64,000 bases of DNA, from assembly GCF_000720425.1 (NCBI RefSeq), contig NZ_JOAJ01000009.1:124001-188000 (forward strand). The letters run 5' to 3'. This DNA is from Nocardia rhamnosiphila NBRC 108938. GTDB lineage: Bacteria > Actinomycetota > Actinomycetes > Mycobacteriales > Mycobacteriaceae. Within the stretch, counting starts at the first letter, position 1; each line of letters begins with the position of its first letter. Of this stretch, positions 19,056-30,369 are shown one piece after another. Made by a program: the position numbers and the translations under genes. Below the pieces are notes generated by a model. It made no database searches. It was not told where the DNA came from and worked only from the letters and a program-made list of their open reading frames with translations.

Positions 19056-20690
19056 TCAGCGACCCGCGCGGATGATCGCCTCCATATTGCGTTCGGCCAG
19101 CGCGGTGATGGTCAGCGACGGGTTCACGGTGCCCGTGCTCCCCGGGATCGCCGCGCCGTCCATGACGTACAGGCCCGGATGCCCGTGCACCCGGCCATAG
19201 GAGTCGGTCGCCCTGCCCAGCACCGCGCCGCCGAGCGGATGCGCCGTGAACTGGGCGTTGGCGTCGTATCCGAGGGCGCTGTACTCGGCCAGCGCACCGG
19301 CCCGCTCGGCGATACGCCGGTCCACCGCACGCGCCGCCGCCGTCACCTCGTCCTGTGCCCGCCGCGGCCAGCTCAATCCGACACCGCCGGAAATGGGGTC
19401 GTAACCGAACCGCGCGCGGGTCGGATCGAGGACCATCGCCAGGGAGGCCAGCGCACCCGTTTCGAACGGGATCCCGGGGATGTACCAGTTCTCCAGGGAC
19501 AGTGCCGTACCGGTGTCGTCGAAGATCCGGCTGGCGCTGGGCACACCCTGCCCGTTGCCCGCGACCGAACTCGCCCCGCGCGCGAGCACGACATCGCCGT
19601 TGGTGCCCCAGCCGTCGCCGATATGTTCGTTGAGCCGCGGCAGCGTGCCGGTCGCCCGGGCCCGGACCAGCAATTCGGAGGTGCCCACCGAACCCGCGCC
19701 CAGGAACAGTTTGTCGCAGGTGAGGGTCCGTTTTCCGCGGATCGCGCCGGTCGGGGCGAGGTGGGTCACCGTGACCACGAACCGGCCGTCGGCTTCCTGG
19801 GCGATCGTATCGACACGGTGGCCCGGGTAGATCTTCGCTTTCCCGGTGGCCTCGGCGTCCTTCAGATAATTCTGGTTGAGGTCGAATTTAGCGCCGTTGG
19901 AGTTGCCGAGATTGCTACGCCCGGCGGTCGCCGAGGCCCGCACGGTCCCCGCCAGTTCGCCACGCAGCACATCCCAGGTGAAGATCGAATCGTTGGGCAC
20001 CGGCCGGTACCCGGCCTTACGCACCTGGTCGTCCCAGGCCCGGGAATGGGTGAACGGCGCCGACCGGTAGATGTCCTCGGGCATCTGGTCGAGCCGCAGT
20101 TTCGCGCGCACTCGCGGGTAGTACACGGCGTCCAGTTCGCCGTAGTCGACCACACCGCCGAAGACATGGTCGAAGAAACGGCGTTCGGGCGCGATCATCG
20201 CGCCGGTGAAAATCACCGAGCCGCCCCCCACCGCGGCGCCGCGCCAGACATCGATCCCCTGGAAACGGGTGCAGTCCAGCACACCGCCGAAATCGGCGAA
20301 CTGCATCGGCACCTTGGTCACGCCGGTGAAGCTGGTGGTATGCCAGAAACCGCGGCCGTCGGGTAGGTCGTCGCCGGTGAAGATTTCCCGCCACGGATCG
20401 TTGGGCCAGCGGGAGCCGCGTTCCAGCACTGTGGTCGGGACGCCGGCCTCGGCCAGCCGCAAGGCGCTGACCGCCGCGCCGAAGCCGGAACCGATCACTA
20501 TGGCCTCGGTGTGCTCGGGCGGCGCCGGCACCGGACCGAAGATCTCCGGAACCCACTGTGCGAACAGTTCGTGCCAGATCGGCTCCGCCGCGGCCCGCGG
20601 CAGACCCACCTCCGCTCTCGGGACCGCCGATCCCACCGCACCGATAAGAGCAGCCGCCCCCGCGGCCTTGAAAAGGGCACGCCTATCCAC
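19056..20690 (-). CDS. Tat-exported GMC-type cholesterol (3-beta-hydroxysteroid) oxidase
   Basis: This 544-residue FAD enzyme oxidises and isomerises 3-beta-hydroxysterols to 4-en-3-ones with O2. The N-terminus MDRRALFKAAGAAALIGAVGS is a twin-arginine-type signal. FAD-fold motif IVIGSGFGAAVSALRLAEAG follows near residue 63, then WRGAAVGGGSVIFTG. The C-terminal catalytic residues of class I cholesterol oxidases are visible as HPLGG (His) and VNPSLTI (Asn). Translation begins at GTG after GAGAGG. Sterol attack is common in Nocardia and Rhodococcus. No other sterol genes lie nearby. Confidence 0.88.
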   Translation of the reverse strand: MDRRALFKAAGAAALIGAVGSAVPRAEVGLPRAAAEPIWHELFAQWVPEIFGPVPAPPEHTEAIVIGSGFGAAVSALRLAEAGVPTTVLERGSRWPNDPWREIFTGDDLPDGRGFWHTTSFTGVTKVPMQFADFGGVLDCTRFQGIDVWRGAAVGGGSVIFTGAMIAPERRFFDHVFGGVVDYGELDAVYYPRVRAKLRLDQMPEDIYRSAPFTHSRAWDDQVRKAGYRPVPNDSIFTWDVLRGELAGTVRASATAGRSNLGNSNGAKFDLNQNYLKDAEATGKAKIYPGHRVDTIAQEADGRFVVTVTHLAPTGAIRGKRTLTCDKLFLGAGSVGTSELLVRARATGTLPRLNEHIGDGWGTNGDVVLARGASSVAGNGQGVPSASRIFDDTGTALSLENWYIPGIPFETGALASLAMVLDPTRARFGYDPISGGVGLSWPRRAQDEVTAAARAVDRRIAERAGALAEYSALGYDANAQFTAHPLGGAVLGRATDSYGRVHGHPGLYVMDGAAIPGSTGTVNPSLTITALAERNMEAIIRAGR

Positions 20691-20790
20691 CCCAGCACAC
20701 CTCTCTGATAACGCAACAGCGCACGGATGGTACCGAGAATCGACCGGCGTGAACAGTCGTGGCGGGGAGGCCGATTCGGCTCCGGGGGCG

Positions 20791-21555
20791 CTAGCCGAAG
20801 ATCAACCGGACAACCGCGATGGTGCCCACGACCACGATCACCGCGCGCAGCACATCAGGCGGCAGCCGCCGCCCGACCTTGGCCCCGAGCTGTCCCCCGA
20901 TGATCGCGCCGGCCGCGATCAGGGCCACGACCGGCCAATCCACCTCGGCGACAGCGATGAAAATGACAGCCGAGAGGCCATTGGTGAGCAGGGCCAGCAC
21001 ATTCTTCACCGCATTGAGGCGCTGTATGTCCTCGTGCACGAACACCCCGAGCAGCGCGAGCAGCAGCACACCCTGGGCCGCGCCGAAGTAACCCCCGTAG
21101 ATACCGGTGCCGAAGATGGCGGCGAGCAGAATCGGGCCGCCGTGCGGGGGCACGTTCTCGGCCTCGCCCTGCCGCTCCCGGACCCACGCCGACAGCCGCG
21201 GCTGCACCACCACCAGTACCAGCGCCACAATGATCAGTACCGGCACGATGGCGGCGAACGCGCCGGCGGGCAGCGTCAGCAGCAGGACCGCGCCGACCGC
21301 GGCACCCAGCAGCGACGCCGAGCTGTAGCGCAGCACCCGGCCCCACTGCCCGGACAGTTCCCGCCGGTAGCCGATCGCCCCGCTCAGCGAGCCGGGCACC
21401 AGTCCGACCGTATTGGACACATTCGCGGTCACCGGCGGCAGGCCGATTGCCAGCAGTACCGGGAAAGTGATCAGAGTCCCGGACCCGACGACAGTGTTGA
21501 TGCCACCCGCGGCGATACCCGCGCCGAAAACGGCCAGCATCTCCAGCCAAGTCAT
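20791..21555 (-). CDS. TauE/SafE (TSUP) family permease
   Basis: This 254-residue inner-membrane protein has eight predicted helices. The family repeat is visible as AAGGINTVVGSGTLITFPVLLAIGLPPVTANVSNTVGLVPG, with its second copy beginning GTGIYGGYFGAAQGVLLLALLGV. Members export sulfite, sulfonates or related anions. ATG 21555 was chosen because it begins the first helix and has GAGGG 8 nt before it. It sits head to head with the leuA leader region, without obvious functional link. Confidence 0.88.
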   Translation of the reverse strand: MTWLEMLAVFGAGIAAGGINTVVGSGTLITFPVLLAIGLPPVTANVSNTVGLVPGSLSGAIGYRRELSGQWGRVLRYSSASLLGAAVGAVLLLTLPAGAFAAIVPVLIIVALVLVVVQPRLSAWVRERQGEAENVPPHGGPILLAAIFGTGIYGGYFGAAQGVLLLALLGVFVHEDIQRLNAVKNVLALLTNGLSAVIFIAVAEVDWPVVALIAAGAIIGGQLGAKVGRRLPPDVLRAVIVVVGTIAVVRLIFG

Positions 21556-21911
21556 GCTCGAACCCTCGACCTTTCCGGACCGGCGTCCGGTCACTCGCAA
21601 TACTGAGGGGACGCTAGCGGTTGCCCGTCCCGCAGATCGCGACGGGTCCGGGCGACCCCGCCGTGCGGAGGTCGCGTCCGTCGCGCTCCGCGCGACGCGG
21701 CCGGACGGGTCGGTGGGAGGTGGCGCGGTCCACTCGCGCCCGGTGGGGCGAAACAGCCGCGACGCGCCCGGCGAATAACTTCACGACGATCGCGACACCG
21801 CGCCACCGGCACCCGCCCACGGCACGGCGACCGTCTCCGGCGGCAGCACCGCGCCGCACTGTGAAGTACCGGCCCTCCGGACCGCCTCCGCAGGCCCGAC
21901 ACCAGAGGAGG

Positions 21912-23852
<1,941 letters not shown>

Positions 23853-23869
23853 CCCGCGACCGCTGTTCA

Positions 23870-23901
23870 GGCCGCCGTCACCGGTACCGGTGACGGCGGC
23901 C
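23870..23901 (+). terminator. leuA terminator hairpin
   Basis: A perfect 32-bp palindrome with 16-base arms (left arm begins GGCCGCCGTCACC) starts 17 bp after the leuA stop. No U run follows; strong U-less hairpins like this are common actinobacterial terminators. Confidence 0.7.
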
Positions 23902-24012
23902 TCATCGGTGGTAAACCGTCCGGCATGCGAACCTTCGCGTACCTGCTAGCGTTGGTCCGGACTCCACGCCGCCGAGCTCTCTGCTCGAAAATCCCGAGCA
24001 GATGGGGGAACT

Positions 24013-26316
24013 GTGACTACTGACGAACACGATCCGACTTCCCAGCCCTGGCCCTCGAGTCAACCGGTGGATACCGCCGGCCGCGGCGGCGACTCGGAGG
24101 CTGTACCGCCCGAGGCTCCGGCGCGAAACGAACCGGAGCCGCTCGCCGAGCCGGGCGAGCCCACCGAGCAGGTGTCTGCCGAAGCGCCGCCCACGGAAAC
24201 CGGCCCCGGCGAGACCGATTCGGCCACGGAAACCGAAACCCCGGACAAGTCCCCGGAACAAGAGGCTCCCGGCGACCCGGAAGCTGCCCGCACCACCGAT
24301 TCCGCGACCCCGGCGCCGGCCGACGGCGGCGCCGAAGGCGGCTACCCGGCCGCGGGCCCGGCCGAACCGGGCACCCCGCCCTGGCCGGACGGCAACGGGT
24401 TCGCGCCCCCACCGCAGGCACCGGCCGACGGTGGCGCCCTCTACGGAAACGCCCCGTTCGACCAATTCGCCCCGCCGGTACCCGGCGGGGCGTTCAGTGC
24501 GCCTGCCCCGGAGCAGTTTCCGGCTCCGGGTAGCGCACAGTTACCGCAACCGGATCCGAACGAGTTCCAGCCGGCGAACATCGGGCCCGGCGCGGACGCC
24601 GCACCGGCCGGCCCCGGGCAGTTCCAGGCCCCGAACACCGAATACGGCAGCGGACAGTTCCCGCAGTTCCAGGCCGGGCCGGGCCAGTTCGCGGGGCCGG
24701 ACACCGGGCAGTTCGCACAGCCGGACACCGGGCAGTTCCACGCTCCGAACACCGAATACGGCAGCGGGCAATTCCCGCAACCGGAACCGGGTCAGTTCCA
24801 GGTTCCGCATACCGGCCCGGGGAGCGGGCAATTTACGCAACCCGATGCCGGGCAGTTCCAGGCCCCGAACACCGAGCACGGCAGCGGACAGTTCGCACAG
24901 CCGGCCCCGGGCCAGTTCCAGCCCGGTGGACCGGGACAGAACCCGCCCGACCCCTTCGCGGTTTCGGGTCCGCCGACCGGGCAGTATTCGCAACAGGATC
25001 CGAACCTCTTTCCGGGACAGGGGGTTGCGGAACAACCACCGTACGCACCACCGGCCCCCCAACCCCCCGGTGGCTACGCACCGCCGCCCGCGCCGGAGAG
25101 CGAAGCGGGCGGGCCGATCTACAGCTGGGCTCCGCCTCCGATGCCGGCCGCGCCGCCACCGGTACCGCAGCCGCAGTACCAGCCGGCACCGCCCCCGGCC
25201 GCGCACAATCCGCCGACCGGGCAGTTCCAGCCTCCCGCCTGGGGCGATCCCGGTCGGCCGCCGGTCTCACAGCAGCCGCCCCAGCAGCAGTACCAGCAGC
25301 CCGGCCAACCGGGTCCGCAGGGCCAGCCCGGGCAGCAGCAGTTCGCACCGCGCCAGATGCCCGAGCCGGGTCAGCTCGGTAATTCGGTCAACGACCTGAA
25401 TCTGCTGAAACGAGCTCGTAAGGCGCCGCGCAGCGGTTGGCGGCGGGCGGTGCACAAGGTCTCGCGCGGGGCGATCAACCCGGGTGAATCGGCCTCCGAT
25501 GTCGTCCACCGGGATCTGGTGGGCCGGGTGAACGCACCGGTCTACGGGGATTTCCGGATCGCGATCCTCTCCCTCAAGGGCGGGGTCGGCAAGACCACCA
25601 CGACCGTCGGACTGGGCGCCACTTTCGCATCGTTGCGGGGTGACCGGGTGATCGCGATCGACGCCAACCCCGACCTGGGCACTCTCGCCCACCGGGTCCC
25701 CCGCCAGACCCGCTCCACCGTGCGCAACCTGCTGGAAGACCAGAACATCACCCGTTACTCGGATGTGCGCGCGCATACCTCGCAGTCGCCGAGCCGGCTG
25801 GAGGTGCTGGCCAGCGAGCAGGACCCGGCGGTATCGGAGGCGTTCAGCGAGGCCGACTACCGGCGTGCCATCGGCATCCTGCAGTCGTTCTACAACATCA
25901 TCCTCACCGACTGCGGTACCGGACTGATGCATTCGGCGATGTCGGGGGTGCTGGATATGGCGAGTTCGCTGGTCCTGGTGACCTCCCCCGCCATCGACGG
26001 TGCCCGCAGCGCCTCGGCCACCCTGGACTGGCTGGACTACCACGGCTATTCGCATCTGGTGCAGCAGACCGTGGTGGTGGTCAACGCGTCCCGGCGCGGG
26101 TCCACCTCGGTGAATCTGGACCATCTGCGCCGGCTTTTTCTGGACCGCACACGGGCCGTCCAGGTGGTGCCGTTCGACGACCATCTCGCCGAGGGCGCCG
26201 AAATCGATCTGGAGCTGGTGAGCAAACCGACCCGGCAGGCCCTGCTGGAGCTCGCCGCGATGGTCGCCGACGATTTCGCCAATGTGGACGGTTATCCGTA
26301 CGGCAACCGCTACTGA
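24013..26316 (+). CDS. EspI-like proline/glutamine-rich MinD/ParA ATPase
   Basis: This 767-residue protein has two parts. Residues 1 to about 480 are acidic and then Pro/Gln/Gly-rich low-complexity sequence with tandem GQF...PNTEYGSGQF repeats. The C-terminal 270 residues form a MinD/ParA ATPase with deviant Walker [13 protein letters not shown] (about 520-531), IAIDANPDLGTLA and ILTDCGTG. Arrangement and sequence resemble EspI (Rv3876) of the ESX-1 locus. No other ESX gene is adjacent here. GTG start follows GGGGGA. The 3' end overlaps the convergent LysR gene by 7 bp. Confidence 0.82.
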   Translation: MTTDEHDPTSQPWPSSQPVDTAGRGGDSEAVPPEAPARNEPEPLAEPGEPTEQVSAEAPPTETGPGETDSATETETPDKSPEQEAPGDPEAARTTDSATPAPADGGAEGGYPAAGPAEPGTPPWPDGNGFAPPPQAPADGGALYGNAPFDQFAPPVPGGAFSAPAPEQFPAPGSAQLPQPDPNEFQPANIGPGADAAPAGPGQFQAPNTEYGSGQFPQFQAGPGQFAGPDTGQFAQPDTGQFHAPNTEYGSGQFPQPEPGQFQVPHTGPGSGQFTQPDAGQFQAPNTEHGSGQFAQPAPGQFQPGGPGQNPPDPFAVSGPPTGQYSQQDPNLFPGQGVAEQPPYAPPAPQPPGGYAPPPAPESEAGGPIYSWAPPPMPAAPPPVPQPQYQPAPPPAAHNPPTGQFQPPAWGDPGRPPVSQQPPQQQYQQPGQPGPQGQPGQQQFAPRQMPEPGQLGNSVNDLNLLKRARKAPRSGWRRAVHKVSRGAINPGESASDVVHRDLVGRVNAPVYGDFRIAILSLKGGVGKTTTTVGLGATFASLRGDRVIAIDANPDLGTLAHRVPRQTRSTVRNLLEDQNITRYSDVRAHTSQSPSRLEVLASEQDPAVSEAFSEADYRRAIGILQSFYNIILTDCGTGLMHSAMSGVLDMASSLVLVTSPAIDGARSASATLDWLDYHGYSHLVQQTVVVVNASRRGSTSVNLDHLRRLFLDRTRAVQVVPFDDHLAEGAEIDLELVSKPTRQALLELAAMVADDFANVDGYPYGNRY
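24613..24935 (+). repeat. In-frame degenerate tandem repeat in the EspI-like gene
   Basis: The coding sequence repeats units around GQFQAPNTEYGSGQF with CCGGGCAGTTC at most unit starts. At least four PNTEYGSG/PNTEHGSG-type units occur between residues 200 and 300. Such codon-level repetition can expand or contract by slippage. Confidence 0.65.
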
Positions 26317-27248
26317 TCGGTCCCGGGCGGCGGTTCGGCGGTGACCCGCCGGGCCGCCGCCGTGAACGAGTCCAGTACCGCGGCGATCGCGGGACGGTTC
26401 TCGGCGCGCGGCCTGGTGACCAGGTCGTAGAGGCGGGCCGCACGCACCCCGGACAGTCGCAGCTGGGACAACCCCGGGTGGGTGACGACGTAGCGGGGCA
26501 TGAGCGCGACGCCGTATCCGGCGCCGACCAGCGTTTCGATCATCCGGAAATCGTTCAGTCGCTGCACGATTCGCGGCTCCACACCGGTTATCGTGGCGAT
26601 CGAGCGCAGCACATCGTCGACCGGGAAGCCGCCGCGCACGCTCAGCCAGGCCTCCTCGGCCAGTTCCTCGGCCGTGACCGCGTCCTTTCCGGCCAGCGGA
26701 TGGTCGGGCGCCACCAGGACGTCGATGGGTTCGCGCATGAGTACCCGGGAGCTCACCCGTGGCCCCGCGACCGGTGCGGCGCGTTCGTCGCGATGGGTCA
26801 GCACGATGTCGTAGTCGGCGAGCAGACCGGGTGTCTCGTGCGGCGGCACGTCCTCGTCACCGGCCACGATGTCCACCCCGCTGCCGGCCATCGCGGGCAG
26901 TACATGGGGCAGGAGCAGCGCGCCGCCGGAGGGGAACACTCCCACCCGGACCTGTCCGTGCGGGGACCCGCGATAGTGCGCCATCTCCGCGACTGCGCGC
27001 TCTAGTGCGGCCAGGACCTCGTCGGCCCGCACCACGAGGGCGTGCCCGGCGTCGGTGAGGCGGACCCGGCGGCCGCTCGGTTCGAGCAGGGTGACGCCTG
27101 CCTCCCTGGTCAGCACTTTGAGTTGTTGTGACACCGCCGACGGAGTCATGGACAGGGCGGCGGCGACCGCGCCGATCGTGCCGCGGTCGGCGAATTCGCG
27201 CAGGATACGGAGCCGTTCCACCGACAGCGACGCATGCGCACCAACCAT
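26310..27248 (-). CDS. LysR-family transcriptional regulator
   Basis: This 312-residue regulator has an N-terminal winged helix (ADRGTIGAVAAALSMTPSAVSQQLKVLTREAGVTLLEPSGRRVRLTDAG in pieces about residues 18-70) and a periplasmic-binding-like effector domain. TAGTAT lies 6 nt before the ATG on the minus strand, so the mRNA is probably leaderless. It diverges from an EamA-type exporter 72 bp away, a typical LysR/exporter pair in which the regulator controls export of its inducer. Effector unknown. Confidence 0.88.
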   Translation of the reverse strand: MVGAHASLSVERLRILREFADRGTIGAVAAALSMTPSAVSQQLKVLTREAGVTLLEPSGRRVRLTDAGHALVVRADEVLAALERAVAEMAHYRGSPHGQVRVGVFPSGGALLLPHVLPAMAGSGVDIVAGDEDVPPHETPGLLADYDIVLTHRDERAAPVAGPRVSSRVLMREPIDVLVAPDHPLAGKDAVTAEELAEEAWLSVRGGFPVDDVLRSIATITGVEPRIVQRLNDFRMIETLVGAGYGVALMPRYVVTHPGLSQLRLSGVRAARLYDLVTRPRAENRPAIAAVLDSFTAAARRVTAEPPPGTDQ

Positions 27249-27320
27249 TAAGCGATACTAAATCATCAATCCATAACAATTCGTTTGTGCTGACAGGTCG
27301 AATCATCCCATGATTATCGG

Positions 27321-28292
27321 GTGACCCCCCGTGACCGCATGATCGCCCTGACCGTCATTCTCCTGTGGGGTCTCAACTTCCTCGGCATCCGCGTAGGACT
27401 CGACCATCTGCCACCGTTCTTCTTCGCCGCACTGCGGTTCGCGGTGATCGCGATACCGGCGCTGCTGTTCATCCCGCGCCCCGCCGTTCGGACGCGCTGG
27501 CTCCTGCTGTACGGCACGGGCTTCGGAATGCTGCAGTTCGCGTTCCTGTTCACCGCCATGCGGGTGGGCATGCCCACCGGCCTGGCCTCACTGGTCCTGC
27601 AATCCTCGGCGCCGTTCACGGTATTGCTCGGGGCGCTGCTACTGGGTGAGCGGTTGCGGCCGGTGCAGATCGCCGGACTCGCCGTCGCGGTCGCGGGGAT
27701 GGCCGTCATCGGCTGGAACCAGTTCGCGCACGCCGCTCTGCTGCCGGTGCTGCTCACGCTGGCGGCCGGGTTCGGCTGGGCACTGGGCAATCTCGGTGCA
27801 CGTCAGGCCGGGGTGGAATCGCCGGGCACCAATCCGCTGCATCTGACGCTGTGGATCACCGCCGTGCCGGTGCTGCCCCTCTTCGCGCTCTCGCTGCTCT
27901 GGGAAGGCCCGACCACCGGCGTCCGGGCGCTGGCCGGCACCTTCTCGGCCGACGGCTGGCCCGCACTCGCCGGCCTGGTCTACATCGTGGTGCTGGGCAC
28001 GATCGTCGGTTCCGGTCTGTGGACATATCTGATGAGCCGGTACCCGGCGGGCAGTGTCGCGCCGCTGTCACTGCTCGTCCCGGTGGTCGGATTCACCGCC
28101 GCCTGGATCTTCCTGGACGAGACACCGGCGCCCGCGAGTCTGATCGGCGGGGTGATCGTGATCGCCGGAGCGTTCGCGGCGACGGCCGGAGCCCGGAAGA
28201 CCACTCCCCCGGAGCCGTCCGGCGAGACGGACGGTCTGCCCGCGACAGCGGATATCGGTGCGCCGCGGACGCTGGAACCCGCTGTCAGGTGA
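27321..28292 (+). CDS. EamA/DMT-superfamily exporter
   Basis: This 323-residue inner-membrane protein has ten predicted helices in two EamA repeats (first MIALTVILLWGLNFLGIRVGL, second near LPVLLTLAAGFGWALGNLGAR). DMT exporters of this type remove amino acids or other small metabolites. The final 35 residues are a charged cytoplasmic tail. GTG 27321 and ATG 27339 both begin just before helix 1. It is divergent from the LysR gene, with an AT-rich shared promoter region. Confidence 0.88.
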   Translation: MTPRDRMIALTVILLWGLNFLGIRVGLDHLPPFFFAALRFAVIAIPALLFIPRPAVRTRWLLLYGTGFGMLQFAFLFTAMRVGMPTGLASLVLQSSAPFTVLLGALLLGERLRPVQIAGLAVAVAGMAVIGWNQFAHAALLPVLLTLAAGFGWALGNLGARQAGVESPGTNPLHLTLWITAVPVLPLFALSLLWEGPTTGVRALAGTFSADGWPALAGLVYIVVLGTIVGSGLWTYLMSRYPAGSVAPLSLLVPVVGFTAAWIFLDETPAPASLIGGVIVIAGAFAATAGARKTTPPEPSGETDGLPATADIGAPRTLEPAVR

Positions 28293-28397
28293 GGCGTCGC
28301 CGCATCGATCGCGCGGTCGGTGCACCGGCGCGGCCGGAACCCGTTTAAAGTTGGCGCGATCGAGACAGCTACCCCGGGTTAGGCAGCGGCAGACAAC

Positions 28398-30209
28398 ATG
28401 GCAGAGCATCGGTGGCCCGCGTCGGGTGCCACGAAGGTTCCAGGTCGATCTGCCGGGGTGGGCGCGTACACCCGGCGAACCGTGCTCCGCGCCACCGCGG
28501 CCACGGGCATCGGGGCAGCGGCCGTAGCCGCACTACCCGGCACCACCGCCCGAGCCCGGACCACCGCACGGGTCGCTGTACTCGGTGGCGGCGTCGCCGG
28601 GCTCACCGCTGCCCACGAACTCGCCGAACGCGGCTTCGAGGTGACCGTGTACGAACGCCGGGCGCTCGGCGGCAAGGCACGCAGTATGCCGGTGCCGGGC
28701 ACCGGGACCGAGGGCCGGCCGGATCTGCCCGGCGAACACGGCTTCCGCTTTTTTCCCGGCTTCTACCAGCATATTCCCGATACCATGCGGCGGATCCCGT
28801 TCGAGGGGAACGCGAACGGAGTATGGGACAACCTGGTCGGCGTCCCCGACGCCCGGTTCGCGCGGGCCGATGCCGACGATATCCGTGCGCCGCTCGGCTT
28901 CGGCCGCGTGGACGCCGCGTCAGCCGAGGGGATGCGGGAAAGCGTGGCCTCGGTCATCTCCACCACGCTGAAGATGCCGCCCGCCGAGGGCCTCTTCTTC
29001 GCCAACCGGCTGCTGGTCTTCAACACCAGTTGCGACGCGCGCCGCTTCGGCCAGTGGGAGCACACATCCTGGTCGGATTTCGTGGGCGCCCACGCCCGGT
29101 CGCACGAGTTCCGCGCGCTGGTCTCGCGCACTCTCACCAGCCTGCTGGTCGCGGCCAAGGACGAACTGGCCAGTGTGCGCACGATCGGGTCGATGGGCGA
29201 ACAGTTCCTGGGCAACCCGATGCAGATCGGCCACGACGGTGACCTGGACCGAGTACTCGACGGTCCCACCAATATCGCGTGGATCGACCCCTGGGTGGCG
29301 CGGCTGCGCGAACTGGGCGTCCGTTTCGAAGTCGGCGCCGAGGTGCGGGGGCTGGAGGTCCGGGACCGGCGCATCACCGGCGCCCGGATCGTCACCGGAT
29401 CCGGGGCGGCCGAAACGGTGACGGCGGATCACTTCGTCGTGGCGCTGCCCGCCGAACGCGCCCGGGATCTGTGGAACGCCGACATCCTCTCCGCCTGGCC
29501 GCAACTGGCGTCGATGAGCCGGCTGTTCACCGACTGGATGAGCGGTATCCAGTTCTACCTGCGGCACCGGCCCGGGCTGGGCAGCGGTCACGCCGCCTAT
29601 ATCGACTCACCCTGGTCGCTCACCTCCATCGCGCAGAACAGCCTGTGGTCGCGCAAACTGGACCAATACGGCGACGGGACGGTACTCGACTGCCTGTCGG
29701 TGGACATCTCCGACTGGAACACCCCCGGCATCCTGTTCGGCAAGACCGCGAAGGAATGCACCCACGAGGAGATCGCCAAGGAGACGTGGGCCCAGATCCT
29801 CGCGCACCTCAACGACCGCGATCAGGTACTGGGTGATGCCGACCTGCACTCCTGGTTCCTCGACCCGGGGATCACCTGGAACGCCGCACGCGGTGAGAAC
29901 GCGAACGCCGACCCGTTGCTGATCAACACCGCGGGCTCGTGGGAGCTGCGGCCCGAACCGCACGGCGGTGTCGAGAACCTCTATCTGGCAGGCGATTACG
30001 TGCGCACGAATATCGACCTGGCCACCATGGAGGGCGCCAACGAATCGGCCCGGGCAGCGGTGAACGCGCTCCTGGAGGTCACCGGTTCGGACGCACCCCG
30101 CTGCCCCACCTACACCCTCTGGCGAGCACCCGAACTCGAACCGTTGCGACTGGCCGATGCCGACGCCTACGCGGCGGGACGGCCGAACGTTTTCGACGTG
30201 CAGATCTGA
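28398..30209 (+). CDS. Tat-exported FAD-dependent amine oxidase/phytoene desaturase-like protein
   Basis: This flavoprotein has 603 residues. A twin-arginine signal (YTRRTVLRATAATGIGAAAVAALPG, read in two pieces about residues 26-48) precedes VAVLGGGVAGLTAAHELAERG, the FAD motif, and EHGFRFFPGFYQH. The C-terminal FAD motif is NLYLAGDYVRTNIDLATMEGAN. These features match the NAD(P)-binding/phytoene-desaturase-like superfamily. Export as a folded holoenzyme points to an extracytoplasmic substrate, not identifiable here. The gene is monocistronic. Confidence 0.83.
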   Translation: MAEHRWPASGATKVPGRSAGVGAYTRRTVLRATAATGIGAAAVAALPGTTARARTTARVAVLGGGVAGLTAAHELAERGFEVTVYERRALGGKARSMPVPGTGTEGRPDLPGEHGFRFFPGFYQHIPDTMRRIPFEGNANGVWDNLVGVPDARFARADADDIRAPLGFGRVDAASAEGMRESVASVISTTLKMPPAEGLFFANRLLVFNTSCDARRFGQWEHTSWSDFVGAHARSHEFRALVSRTLTSLLVAAKDELASVRTIGSMGEQFLGNPMQIGHDGDLDRVLDGPTNIAWIDPWVARLRELGVRFEVGAEVRGLEVRDRRITGARIVTGSGAAETVTADHFVVALPAERARDLWNADILSAWPQLASMSRLFTDWMSGIQFYLRHRPGLGSGHAAYIDSPWSLTSIAQNSLWSRKLDQYGDGTVLDCLSVDISDWNTPGILFGKTAKECTHEEIAKETWAQILAHLNDRDQVLGDADLHSWFLDPGITWNAARGENANADPLLINTAGSWELRPEPHGGVENLYLAGDYVRTNIDLATMEGANESARAAVNALLEVTGSDAPRCPTYTLWRAPELEPLRLADADAYAAGRPNVFDVQI

Positions 30210-30369
30210 TGAACGGCCGACCGTGCCCACAACCAGAGCCGATGCGGCACGGGAAGCGGGGGATCCCTCTACGATCCATGCGGTGACGAACGTGCACCGA
30301 CTCGGGTTGCTCCCGTAGCGACCGGGCTGTCGAAAGCCACATCAGGCCCCGAGTGCGAGACCGGTCCCC

